From Piper betle (taxonomy: Eukaryota > Streptophyta > Magnoliopsida > Piperales > Piperaceae), in the NCBI GenBank assembly GCA_033002965.1, contig JAURVB010012894.1:56408-120407 (forward strand): 64,000 nucleotides of DNA, read 5' to 3'. Shown here piece after piece: positions 14,346 to 27,200 of this stretch. Both the position numbers and the translations under genes were made by a program. The notes under the pieces were generated by a model, which saw only the letters and a program-made list of their open reading frames with translations, was not told the origin of the DNA and did not search any database. Each line of letters begins with the position of its first letter. Position 1 is the stretch's first letter.

Positions 14346-17300
14346 CCTGCCTTGTTCACATACCTTGAGTAAAATGAGTTTTGAGATTCACATCGTTGCG
14401 AACTTCTTATGTAAGCCAAAAAATATGCTTTTGGTATACACGGGCACCCACGCATGACGAATTGCATATATGAATTTTAAGTACTCATTTTCCTCCAAGC
14501 AATTGTCTTTCATTATTACACTCTACTATGATACAAATTCTTCTTTGTTTTTGACATCATAAATTAAATTATGAAATGAGTCATAAAACTCCCTTTTGTG
14601 AGCAATTGCACCTAATTTTTCATTTTCCTTCTTAAAGATATGTTAAATACAAAGATGATGATATGTTGAAAGAAATATCAATTTAATTATTTTATCCATT
14701 GTAGGATTTTGATCAGTAACAATTGTGCCTAGATTCCTTCCATCCATGCATTTCAAAAATGTTTCAAATAGCCACACAAACGACTCGGTCTTCTCATTAC
14801 ACAAAAACACATCCAAATGCAATTATTTGTCTGTGATGGTTTACTCCAGTGAACAGTGCAAAAATAAGTGCATATTTATTTGTATCATATGTTGTATCAA
14901 AAATCATCATATCTAAGAAAAATTGATAATTTTTCTTACAATTCCATCCACCTTAAAACAATGCTTCAACTCTACCCTCATCATCTACTTCATAGGAATA
15001 AAAAAGGAGTTATTCATCTCTTTCATTTCCTCGAAATGTTCCAACAATAATTAGGCATCTATTTCATTTATCTCTTCTTTATTTCTTGTCTGGGCATTTC
15101 TAAAATCTTTTTCAATACAACCTGTAAAACCCACGATTCGAGTCAGGGTTTTATATTCAGAACCTGTCGGTTCGATCGTTATTTTTGAGTCGAGTCAGTT
15201 TCAGAACATGTGTACTGAGCCGACGCCGATCTCGTGTATGAGCCATGATGGTCATGTGTACCTTAGTATATGATGATAATGTCATGAACACAGTAGAAAA
15301 GAATGAGTTATCGGAATATATGAGAGTATACAGTTTATTTTTTTTATTATGATATATAATGGATCGTAGAATTAGTTTTAGGCCGTTTACCGCGTTAGGA
15401 CACGTTACGGGCATTTTGGGTGGGTTGATAGTTCTAGAGTATATCATTATGATTTTTTTGGTGTTATTTGATTTTATGGGATTTTTCCCAAATTTTTTGG
15501 AATTTTTTGACTACTTAAATATTATTTTGACTCGAGTCGGAGTCAAGTCAAGTAATATTTATGACTTTGCCACCACACACCCCCGCGCCCTTCTCTTCCT
15601 CGCCCAAACCCTTCCCCGATGCCACCCCCATGCAGCATCGCCGTCGCCGCTGTCGACGCCGCCCGGCCGTCGATCGTCGCCGCCCAACTTCGCCACGGCC
15701 CTGGTCGCTGCCAGGCCACCGTGATGCCGGAATCGCCTCACCTAGTGCCGCGGCTAGCCATTTCGGTCGCGTCGCCGATTCCGCCTCTGGTGACCATTGC
15801 ACCCACGATCAGGTGGTCGCCTCAGCACCCTCAACCACCCAGTGACCCTTCTTAACCGGAGCGGAGGCCGTCGCCGCCGTGGCACGCCGGATCTAGCCAT
15901 CATCACTGCCGGCTCGATTTTATACATTTTTCGGTGAACCGCCACCTCCGTTGGTCGCGTCGACCTCGTAGATAAGTCGGGCTCGCCGAGCCGGTTCCAA
16001 GGGTACCCAACACAGCCACTTTCCGGCCAGTAGACTCCGCCGTCGACAGTCGCCGAAAATCGCCAAAAACTGTCAAAAACCGGAATTTCTAGAATTCGCC
16101 GGATCTTCCGTGGAGCTCATTTATTCGATCCCGATCGAATGTCGGACACCGAGGAGCGCCAAATTTGAGCTCCGAGACATGCGACGGAACCCTAGCCGTC
16201 GCCGATTGCCGATGACGTGAGGTATAATTACCTCCGATTTGATTATTTAAAATTGATGATGATTGTTAGCACAACATGCTAGGATTGATTTATAATGTGA
16301 TTGATAGTTCATGGAGGTTAAGTGATCTAATGAAGTAAGTAAATTGAGCATGATAATCATGTATGATGTAACTTAGGAAAAATATAATAAAATTGTCATG
16401 AATAGGATGAGTTAGAGTTATTTTCATATTATGGTTATTTGACGGTTGATGATTTTGTGTTTAATTGTGTTGAGTTTGATGCATCATTTAGTTAGTGGGC
16501 GTTAGTATTTAGTTTTGATGTGTAAGTACGGAATAGGAGCTCGCCGCCTAGGCGCGATGACACACTTGGAGCTTCTATCAGGTCCGTTTAGGACTCGACT
16601 CGATTTTACGTCTTTATATTGTATGTTTATCTTATCATTTGCAGGACGAGTTAAGTGGCATTTTATTGGATCCCACTTAACTCGGGCCATCTAGCCGAAC
16701 AGATTTCTGGATTAATAACCCCTTGAGCATAAGATCCCTCGAGGATGATTTCGAAAATAAGATCCACCACAAGTTGCCTTCGGGCCTATTATATAAATCC
16801 CTACCCAGCCCAATATATATATATATATATATAGTTTTCGCGTTTTCAGTGAGACGAGAGATGGAGAAACCGACTACACGTATCATGAGCGGATGCCGTG
16901 ATAGTCAAAGCGGGCTCTGGATTAGTGCCAGTGGACTATTCCATTCCCGAGGGATCCTGACAACTCCGCGTTTGAGTTCCTCACACCCGGAGAATGTGGA
17001 GGTTTACGGGTACTGTTTAGTACAGCACATGTCCGGACTTGTGGTTCATAGGGTACTGAAGGCGACTGCCTGAGAGTACTCGGCCTTTGTGCTCAAGGCC
17101 TGGAGAAATATGGAGGTAAGGAGAGGGCTTAGGATAAAGTTTCACGAGAAGTACTGAAAAGAAGTGCCGAGAGCGACACAGTACCAGCAGCAGATCAGTA
17201 AGTTCGGGATGCTACCGGGTCTGCAGCCCAGTGGCTCCTCAGTAGTGCCCTTCAGAGTGTTCACGTGGAGTATATGATATTTTCTTTCATATGAGAGTTT

Positions 17301-17639
17301 GCTCTCATAGCCAACTTGTTATAGTTATTTTATTTTCCGGACCAGTAACACTTGTTACTGACGTGTTTTTATACTATATGTAGGTAATAATCACGAGTTA
17401 GAGGAGCCAGCTTGGACGGAGGAGCAATGAGGTCTTGTACACACACACATGTTAGATTTCTGAATGTTTAATATTGTGTTATTATGTTATTATATTGTGA
17501 ATAACATGTTCAAATGCATGAGACATGATAGAATGTGAACATGATCAGAGATGCGCAGCGGAAGCGTGGTGGGTTGAAACCCCAGCTTCAGAATGAATTC
17601 ATAATATGTTAGATTTTGTGTGAATGAAATCATGGATGC

Positions 17640-17683
<44 letters not shown>

Positions 17684-18500
17684 TTGACAATGAGGGCCCA
17701 TAATTGCACTTTTAGGGGAGACCCTGTCTGTTTTATTTCAGAATTTTTATTGTAATTGTAATGATGTGAAATTTAGGTTGCATGCCATCCATGTAGTATC
17801 ATGTTAGGGTTTTATGTATTTATCCATGCATGACAAGTCGTATCTACATCTTAAGACGTCGAGATTAGATCCGCACGAGTTAGGTTCGAGTTAGCCGACC
17901 TAACCGGGGCTTGTAACATGTCGGTTCGGTTCACAAGCGTGAACCGGATTTGGAGTGTTACACAACCAATATTTTCAGCCCCACGTGCTTCAATTTTTAG
18001 CACAAACATTAGTTGAGAAGTTCTTATGTTAGCCTTTTCAAATGTGTCAATCAAACTTCAGTGCACACTTGTAACATCCCTATGCAACCTGAAAAATTAA
18101 GTTTTTAATGGTATCAGGAGTGCATGACTGCGCCCTTCTTCAAAATGCATGACCTTACACGTGCCCTCTGTATTTTTAGTTACCCTGATGCGTGCATGAC
18201 AATCTTCTCTAATTATAAGATGACTTCTCTTTTTTCGTTTATAGGGTATTTCTCTTTGTGCCTCATCTTCTTTTATATGTCATTTTTTAGAACACACAAA
18301 CACTTGCGACCATAACTCTTTTGTTTTATTATAATTATTTGTAATATGTTTACGTAACCCAAATCCAGTCATTTTTAAGTAACTACTATAGAAGTTGAGT
18401 GCATCATCTAAACAATCAAATCCATTTCCAACTTCGGTTTAAACTCATCTTCTATACTAAGATAGACTGTTGTAATATGTTGACCTGATTCTTCCTCATA
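14346..18500 (-). pseudogene. FAR1/Mutator-type transposase pseudogene, split by an LTR
   Basis: Read on the minus strand from about 18500 to 14346, skipping the LTR at 15123-17962, the sequence gives a FAR1-family protein. It has an N-terminal FAR1 DNA-binding region (GFDCLDDALNFYSSY, KTKELWSQVFVCSK, DCHARIRV, VMHFEEGRSHALL), a linker (ANIRTSQLM, GAENIGC, LLLEHFEEM, YSYEVDDEGR), and the MULE transposase core (FDTTYDTNKYALIF, VNHHRQIIAFGC, ESFVWLFETFLKCMDGR, IVTDQNP), then SSQRCESQNSFYSRYVNK. The DTT and TDQ segments would hold two of the catalytic acids. Several in-frame stops and frame changes make it non-functional. It breaks off at 14346 against the GC-rich (TA)n element. It could be a dead Mutator-like transposase or a dead FAR1-related gene; the sequence alone does not decide. 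Confidence 0.88.
15123..17962. mobile_element. Solo LTR (copy 2), 2840 bp, inserted in the FAR1-type pseudogene
   Basis: Begins TGTAAAACCCACG and ends GGAGTGTTACA, the reverse orientation of copy 1. It is flanked by the perfect 5-bp repeat CAACC (15118-15122 and 17963-17967). Removing the element and one CAACC restores the transposase reading ENIGCIEK across the junction. Internally it has a GC-rich block at about 15580-16200 and (TA)n runs at 16813-16834 and 17643-17679. No retrotransposon coding region is present. Confidence 0.9.
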
Positions 18501-19106
18501 TCTGTTATCTTGATGATTGGCTATTCTTAAAAAATACAAAATTTATTAAAATTAAGATTATTTTCAACTAAAATAGTAGCAATAAGTATAATTTAATTTA
18601 GTCAAAGTACTTTTAATTCTTGCCTGAATACTAGCTGACAAATACAAATCTGGCCTCCTCGACTACTCTCACAAATATTTTTGACCTAAAAATATATTTA
18701 TTTACACTGATAGAAATATAAGTATAAGAAATCAAGGCAACTATTATATCCTCAAAAAATTTTTAATTTTTTTGTAATTCACTATTTAATTTAAGCATAA
18801 AGCCCATTAAAAAACTTTTTACCCCGACGCAACGAGTTCCGCACATCAAGGGGGAGATGGGCCATGGCAGGAGAGGAGGCCGGCTTGGGGGGGGGTAGGA
18901 GGCGGCAGGCCGGGGGTTGGTGGCCGGTGGGTGGTAGCAGGGGACAAAGTGTGGCTGGGGGGGGGGGGCGGAGCAGGGGCGACGTGGTCCTGTGGTGAAG
19001 GGGGCCGTGGCCTTTTATAACTGCGGGCGGGTGTGACACGGGCGGGCAAAGGCGGTAGGGCGGAGGTCGGGGGCGGGAGGGCCCGAGGGCGCATAGGAGC
19101 AAAATC

Positions 19107-19138
<32 letters not shown>

Positions 19139-19365
19139 AACAATTTTTTTAGAGTATGTACTTACCTTATAAAACTAATTGGGTGTTAAATATTTGCTTC
19201 TGTTGGCAAGTATCTAGCTAGGAATTGTTGTGTTATTAATTCATCTCCTATATGTACGAGGATGATGATTCCGGCACTTGGTCCTTGTACCTCAATATAT
19301 ACATAGCCCGCTAGCTAGTGACATAAGTTCTATGCTCATATCTGTGTTTCTTGAGCTTCCTCATT
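18501..19365. other. G-rich island followed by (TA)n
   Basis: After AT-rich DNA, a strongly G-rich island (about 18840-19092, with runs of up to ten G) abuts a (TA)n-type run at 19108-19138. It resembles the cores of the two (TA)n hairpin elements in composition but lacks the CCGTTGGAT palindrome. The last 100 bases are the ancestral promoter of the laccase pseudogene, with TATA-like sequence near 19295. Confidence 0.5.
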
Positions 19366-20214
19366 ATGGGAGGCCGCTCGTTCATGTTGCTATTAGTCTG
19401 GGCTTGTGTGCTGCTGTATCCCCCTGTGACATCTGCTAAAATCGTTCACCACAAATTCGACGTAAAACTACAACCCTTCCACCATCTTTTGACTGGTTAA
19501 AATAGGTGCAAATAAGAAGGTGATTAACAAAGTGTTTATCAATTTAATTCCTTTTTTGCCATATTTCTAATCTGCAGGTTGGCAACAACACGGTTCGGCT
19601 TTTGTGCAAAGATCAGGTCATTGTTGCAGTGAACAAGCACCTTCCTGGCCCTCTCATCCGTGCCCGTGAAGGCGACACAATCATAGTCGATGTCTTCAAC
19701 GAATCGCCTTACAACATGACACCATTCACCGGTAATCCTCAAGAAATTACAAATTAAAGTATCAAGCTTCTTAGCTCAGGAATCATTGAATACTGGAGGA
19801 GCTTATAATTAAATCGTTAGTCGTATGATATATACATGCATGGAGTGTTGCAAAGGTTTAGTGCTTGGGCGGACGGGCCGAGCTATGTGACGAAGTGCCC
19901 AATCATGCGGGGCAACAATTACTCCTACAAGTTCAACATCACCAGACAGGAGGCCACTCTCTTCTGGAACGCCCACTTCTCCATCCTTCGCGCAGTTGTC
20001 CACGGTGGCCTCATCCTCCGCCCTAAACTTGGCCGCAACTATCCCTTCTTCAAGCCCTATAAAGAAATCCCCATCTTGATAGGTATATATATATGAATAC
20101 ATCAGCATCTTCAATGTGTCTCTTAATCCTGTTGGGCCTATGGGCCCTAAAAGAAATTTGTAATAATTATTACGGGTCTCTTTTAATCCAAAAGCTAGTT
20201 CATATGAATAAGGC

Positions 20215-20635
20215 TTTCTCATTAACCTATATACAAGTCACTAACATCTTCTATGATCGGTGTAGAACAAACCCAACAACTTTCTTTTACACATCAGGCG
20301 ATCTCAAATCAATATTGTCTGACAACTTCATTGTCATCAAAGTGCACCCACCTGGTAACCTAGCAAATTCCCCTTAAATCATTAAGCAAAATTTATGAAG
20401 GAAACTTTCACAATCGGCGTAGGCAAAACCTTGTTCTGATATTATTATCTGACAAATTCCCCTTAAATCATGAAGAGAAACTTACGAAGGAAACTTTCAC
20501 AATCAGCGTAGGTAAAACCTTGCTCTGATATTACTTTTAGGTTTCTAGAAAAGAGGAAATAAGACTTTTCTATTAATTTATATATAAGTCACTAACACCC
20601 TTTACGACCGATATAAGATAAACCCAACAAATCTT
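20215..20635. repeat. Direct repeats inserted in laccase pseudogene intron 3
   Basis: An ~88-bp unit containing aaccttgttctgatatta and ggaaactttcacaatc occurs at about 20362-20447 and again at 20451-20538. An outer pair containing aagtcactaacat and aacccaacaa lies at about 20215-20285 and 20562-20632. The intact sister intron is far shorter, so this block is an insertion or local expansion. Confidence 0.7.
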
Positions 20636-23435
20636 ACGAATCTTTGTGGCGGCTATTCTAATTGTAGCTTATCAATACCATTGCATATATGGTAGGCCAG
20701 TGGTGGAATAGAAATGTAGTGGATGCTGAGAATCAAGCCCTGGCTCCCAGTCAACCTCCGATCGACTCCGATGCCTACACCATCAATGGACGGCCCGCCC
20801 GCCTCTAATCCTCCTCTCGCAATATTAAGTGTAAATGTCTATATTTGGAGCTGGGTATTGCGTTCGCTGACATGCACATGGGATCCAGACTGCGTGCGAC
20901 CTTGTATGTGTCCACGGGAAGCTTACGCAAGTCCTGCTCTTACATTATTAAGGCACGTTACTGTTAATATTAATTTCTCAAATTGTACAACCTACAGTTT
21001 TTATGATTAACTCAATTGAGCTAAAAGTAAAGTAACCATCCGTTTGAAAGCATTCAATTCTCTAATTTGTAATCTAAGCACTCGTACTTGAGCCGATACT
21101 TGGGAGTACGAGAACAAGTTGAAACTAATATCCATAGTTTATATATTCATCATGCTAATTAGATCATCATTGACTTAATTCTCTCGACAGGGAAGGTGGC
21201 GAAAGGGAAGACATACCAACAAAGAATAGTCAAAGCCGCAGTGAACAACCATCTCTTCTTCAAAGTCGCCGGCCATAATCTCACCGTCGTCCCCATTGAC
21301 GCCTCCTACACCGACCCCTACCTGACAGTCATCATCGTTTCGGCTCCCGGGCAGGCCATTGACGTCCTTATCAAGGCCGACCAGGCTACTGGCGTCCATT
21401 ACATGGCCTTCAACAACTCCACCACCACAGGCATCATCGAGTACCAGAACGGCACCAGCATCTATTCCCTCAACAAACCACTCATCGCCGTTCTTCCCAC
21501 CTTCTATGACACGCCCACTGCCCACCATTTCTACACCAATCTCACCAGCCTATCCACCGGCAATATTGAGCTCCCTAATTATGTCGACGAGCACATGTTT
21601 GTCGCCTACGGATTGAACCGGCAGCCGTGTCCTTCTTGTGTGAATGGCTCTCGTCTCTCCGGGAGTATGAACAACATCTCCTTCCAGCTCCCCACCACCA
21701 CCTCCATCCTTGAGGCTCATTACCATAGTTTGAGCGGCATATTTAGGGATGACTTTCCGGAGAAACCCTTATTGGCGTTTGATTACACCAACAACACCGC
21801 GGCCGAGGCGTTCTCGGTGGCGGAGACGGGGACGAGGGTGAAGAGGCTGGCAGAACACGGCGATGGTGACGAGGGAGAACCATCCCATGCACCTGCATGG
21901 GTTTAGCTTCTACGTGCTTGGGCAAGGGTGACCGGACAAGGGATGAGCCCAAGTTTAACCTGGTCAGCCCTCAAGTCCGTAACACAATTGCTGTCCCCGT
22001 TGGTGGATGGGCCGTCATTCGATTCTTTGCCTACAACCCTGGTGAGTACTGGCTACTCACTAACCAGCTTCTCCAACTTCATCACTATACCCATTAATCA
22101 CTAGACCGATCCTATATAAACCTTCTACAAATTCATTAATCTCTGAGTTTTAAACCCAACCTAGGAGAGCAAATCAATGCATCAACTAATTAATTACACT
22201 AGCTGGAAAAAATACAAATTAATTAATTACACTTAATATGATAGATAAATAATGTCACCCTATTTAAAAGCTAAATGGCAACAAAATTAATGTTCGTATA
22301 AGATTTGAATAATATTCACAGCAAAAATGCTATCATTACGGTGTCTGATCGACGGTTAAATTTAATTCTAACATAGTCCAAATCAATTATCTTACATTAA
22401 TTTGGTCTTTCTTTAGAGGTCATTAAATTGGTATTTCTTTAGAGGTCATTAAATTGGTCTTTCTCTAGAGGTCAGATTTGAGCTTAACATAATATTTGGG
22501 CAATTATCAGTTAGCCTACTAAAATTATTCAAATCATCACTTAGCCTCTCTCCACTGGACTAAATCATCAATTAGCCCCTCTCATCTTAAAAAATTATCA
22601 CTTAACCACCTTCACGGCCATTACTGTTAAATAAATATTGTTAAGTTATGACATTGAGGGCTTTATTTGTTTAATAAATAATGTGGAAGTATCATGTTAG
22701 AAAAATAAAATTAAATAAAAAATATTCATTTTAAAAAAATTGATACAAATATTAAAATAGTCTATTTTATTTAACTTCCTCTAATAAGTGTCATTGAAAA
22801 TCTTTAAAAAAAATTACTCCATAAAGTATTTGATTAAACTTAAAAAATTTATATGTAATATGAAAGGTATTATTTAATTACAAATAAAAATAAATTAAAA
22901 TAAAAAAATCATTTTGAGAAAGTATTTTTTTTCGATTCAAAATTTTCATCGTCCTGAAATTCATTTTTTAAAATAAAACCCTACTAAAATTTATAAATTA
23001 TCCAACAAATATTACAAGTGGGGCCTACTAAAATTTCTAAAAATATCAAAAAGCCAAATTCCTGCTACCAATGCTTGAGCGCTCTAAATCCTAGTGCTCG
23101 AGCGCCGGGATCTCAGTTATAATTTCTTCACCACAGGGCTAGAGCTCAAGCGCTTTTCATCCCAACTCTCGAATGGTAGGTTTCAACTAAAGTACCAAGT
23201 TGTTTTTGGCCTTAGATCGTCCTGAATTCATTTGGAATTATTTTCTAATTCTTATACCATGATAGAACAATATTAATTAATATTTTTTACATTAAAATTA
23301 CAATAATTTCTCGTTTTATTAATAATACCTTATAAACTCATAAACTAATAAATATGAAGTATAAATGACTCAAAACATGACAAAAAATTAACATAAAATA
23401 TAAAGAATAATAACTCTTTTAAAAAATTATTAATT

Positions 23436-23511
23436 AACCCACGAGGGTGTAACACCATAGCGGTTCTATTGGTGGATGGGCCGTAACCGGGTTCTGTGCA
23501 AAGAAAATCTC
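23436..23511 (+). pseudogene. Second laccase exon-5 3' end inside the pseudogene intron
   Basis: The 76 bases align with the end of laccase exon 5 (the stretch encoding [20 protein letters not shown] and the following residues). They include gtaacaccat and ggtggatgggc and are followed by a GTAAG splice donor. Substitutions are numerous. The same exon end is already present at 21960-22041, so this is a remnant of another laccase copy. Confidence 0.82.
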
Positions 23512-24237
23512 GTAAGACATGCCATCTTTGTTTGATCACATATCCAATATGTATTAGAAGGATTGGGCACTCATACATGTTTGGTTTATTTGATTGATTG
23601 ATAATGAGAATAATTAGTTTCTAATATTTCACATCATATTGAACCCAAAAAAAAGGCTTCGTCCCATATTATTTCAAGGTATGCACAATTATTTATGTTA
23701 AGCTTACTGCATTACTTTCATGGAAAAATTAGTGATATGTCAATAGCTCATATTCACTATAAGACACAGTTTTGTTTAATTTGAAAAAAATTATAGCCAA
23801 GCGCTTCAAATTAATGGGTAGCTAAATCACTTTCAACCAAACATTCCTATATCAGTAAGAGCCGATATATATTAAGCACTCATTATATTAAGACAAAGAC
23901 GTTGAAAATACTTAACAAATCGAATCAAGTGAATATCTTTGAGATTACTATTTAGATGGTCTTCTAATTACATTATAGGATGAGTGAAAGATGGAGGATG
24001 CTATTAATTAAGTTGGGCATAATCTTAACTTAGATGAATATAAATAGCTCTCTTTGATTAACGGCTGTTTGATGGTCTTGATGATGTACAGGTGTATGGT
24101 TGATACATTGCCATTTGGATGCCACTTTCCTTGGAGCTTATTATCAGCAGCATTTGTAGTGGAGGATGGGCTTCGCCCATTTCAAAGCTACCCCACCTCC
24201 GTCTACCCCACCTCCGTCTGATCTGCCTCGTTGCTAA

Positions 24238-27200
24238 GCATAATTACTTTATTATTAATTAATACATCTACGATCAAAACCATAATTTTTATTATTCATA
24301 ATTACTTTAAAATAAAAATTCAACTTGCAAAAGGAAGGTTTCCACACATTTGTGATTCTTTACAAGGTTGTGATTCGTTTGTAACTTATATATACTATAT
24401 TAGTGAATTAATTGTTCTTAAAAACCCCTATGTTAAAATATATAAACTTCATATTTTGTCACTGTTGCCATTTAAAGTGTCTCCGTTAATAGTATAATTG
24501 ATTTGGCAGGTTAAAGTGTCTACGCATTAACATCCGGACGGCCTTTGTTAAAACAATTTTTTTTATCATAGAGATTAATTATGAGTGGAGATTAACATAC
24601 ATATGAATGAATTAAAAGGTAAATCTTTTCAAAATGGTAAGTCATTTAAGGTTAAGAGGCTCGTGCCTATACTTAAATATGGTATTAGAGCCGACTTACC
24701 TGCTTAATAAAAATAAAATAAAAATTCACTATAAAGGCCATTACCCTCTAAAAATTTGAAAAACGCAACGACCCTATTAAAACAAAATTTTCCAAAAATA
24801 GCTATTTATTTTGTGTTGGGAGGCTTATAAATGCTCCATATTTCTAGAGCCTGCCTAACCCTTTGAATTGTACCGAAGAAAAAAATAATAAATGACCAAT
24901 TCTTCAACTCTTCGTTTCAAACACGACGCGACCATGACACTAGAATAACACAAATAATGGTGACAGACAAAAATGTTGACAGGGGGAATCAACATTACGT
25001 CATGTAACTATAATTTCTTTTCCAAAGCAACCTAAGATCAAGGTTGTTCAAAGAAATAATTGAAATTAATATTGTTTTCCACTAAACATGATGAAACAGG
25101 GGCAGCTCCTTGCCAATTGCCTGGTCTATCTTTCTGCACAGAAGCGTTGAAACGTCAACCTCTTTTAATTGCCCGGTCGTCGGATACCATCATTTCAACG
25201 AGTCTGGGGACAGTTTTGGTGTTCGTCCTTGTTATCTAAAAATAATATATAAAATAGACACGCGAGAACCACGGATCCAAATCATCGTTATGTGGCTGGT
25301 ATGAACCTGTCAAAGTCAGGAGGGGATAGCCTTCCGATATGGTGTCCGTCGATTAAGGGAAGCTTCCTACCAAAACTATTATAGTGTACGCGTCTTAAAT
25401 TGGAAAGTCAAGTTGTTGGAAGTCATTAAATAGATTCCGCTAAAAGTCTCCACTCTGAAGTTTTTTTAAGAAAGAAAGTAAAGTAGGAGCTGCATGTGGT
25501 CAAGAATGCATACATGTATAAGATATCACAGTCATCATTAATTGATAAGGTAACCATATATCATGCATGATTTATCCAAAAGTCTATGGCCCAACTTCTC
25601 TACTCGATCGGTTAGTGCTGGAGCCAAACTGAAGTCATATTTATTGTTCTTTAATGCAGATGTCAACGTAGAATGGGAACTACAGGCGCAAACGGGTTGG
25701 GTCTAGCTAAATTAAATTATATAAAAATATTTTTTAATTTAATATAATTTTGACAAGTATATGTAAACTTGTTTAAGCCGTTGACGAGTTTTAATATATT
25801 ATGTATCGAGCTGAGCTTATCTAAAATTTATGATATTTGGGCTTGGCTCATGTTCAGTTCGCTAAGTCAAGCTAATATTTGTATTTAGCTAGTACTCTGA
25901 CTTATATATAATCAATTTTTTCCCAATATTATATAAATTTAATATGACCTCAATAGTATTGGTGAGTCGAGTATTTTTCGAGTTTGAACACATCAAACGG
26001 TTCGTTGTTCAACAAGCTGTTCATTGTTCGATGAGGTCCATTACGAGTCAAGTATTTATTTCGAGCACAAGTTCAAGCCGAATTGATCCGAACTTAAAAT
26101 GTTTGCGAACATGTTTGACTGTATACATCCCTAATGAGAACTAATGAGTTTAGCTTCTCTTGCGAGATTAAAACCATAAAAACATAATTAAAATATTAGG
26201 CTTTATGAGAAGATTTGGGCCCCATTTAAATAGACTAGCTAGCAATTAAGGGAGCTATTTTCAATACTCCTCTGCATTTACAAGGTAATTAAACATTTAG
26301 TAAGTGATTTATTTATGTCATTTATTCAGTATGCTACTTTTTAGATTTTATTTTCTGGACTAGATACAATGGAAGTGTATGGACCCATGGGTTAGACTTA
26401 GTGGCTCATATACCACTGAGTGAGCTTTATCCAAAATGGCTAGTTAGTCACTAAGGTAGCTCACCTCTTAGTATTTATAAAGGTCCAAACTCATATTTAT
26501 TTTATATGTACGTTTATTTTCAAAAAATTAAATATTGGTTTTGTAAATTATTAAAATAATTAATTTAAAATGTTAATTTCTAAGAGTTTTTTTACACGGC
26601 TGTGGAAGTAATTATATAAGGCCAATAGATTTTATGCCTAATTATTTTAAGTTAAACTTCATAAGTTCGAATCAGAAATTAAATTGTGGTAGACTCATAT
26701 CAATCATTTATGTCAATTTTTCAATTTAATAAATAAAAACACATCAAATTAATTAGCCGATATTGTTTATTTGACACTTAAAATTTATAAATATATAATT
26801 TATGTTACTTTAAACTATTGAATAAATTAAACTATAAGAAAAATAATATATCATCAAAAACCTTTTTAGTTTGGCTCGAAAAAAAGATACGTAGGGGCTC
26901 AATAATAAGATCTATTAATGGAATGTTATTTATGGAATTTGAATCGGAAAGCCATAAAGTAGAGTTAGTTCGGAGAGTTTTTAAAATGAAAAAGAATTTT
27001 AATTTAGAATTATGATTTAATGAAATTTTTTTAATGTTAAAATGATAAAATCCAATTTGATACTTCAAAGGTTTATATAATATATATATAAACTAACTAT
27101 ATATTAAGAACAAAATCAAGTCGAGCATTCAACATAATTAAATGCAATATATTTAAATACTACTCTAGTCCCTATGCATTAGAATAAAAAACTGTTAAAT

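Larger units (their letters stand above)
19366..24237 (+). pseudogene. Laccase pseudogene (multicopper oxidase)
   Basis: All six exons of the local laccase gene model can be recognised: 19366-19461, 19578-19731, 19838-20082, 20695 to about 20823, 21191-22041 and 24092-24237. Exons 1 and 3 have exactly the lengths of the intact gene (96 and 245 bases). Lesions: a 2-base insertion at the end of exon 2; loss of the AG acceptor before exon 3 (AT at 19836-19837); a copper-ligand His changed in the second motif (FWNAH instead of WWHAH); a premature TAA in exon 4; in-frame and frame-breaking deletions in exon 5 (about 94 bases shorter than its sister); and a short CCCACCTCCGTCTA duplication in exon 6. 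Intron 5 is about 2 kb instead of 0.4 kb and contains a second exon-5 end, so exon 6 may derive from another copy. Confidence 0.92.

Noticed and set aside
20093..20377. 94-codon ORF in the laccase pseudogene intron
   Set aside because: It overlaps the direct-repeat insertion and has no homology that I recognise.
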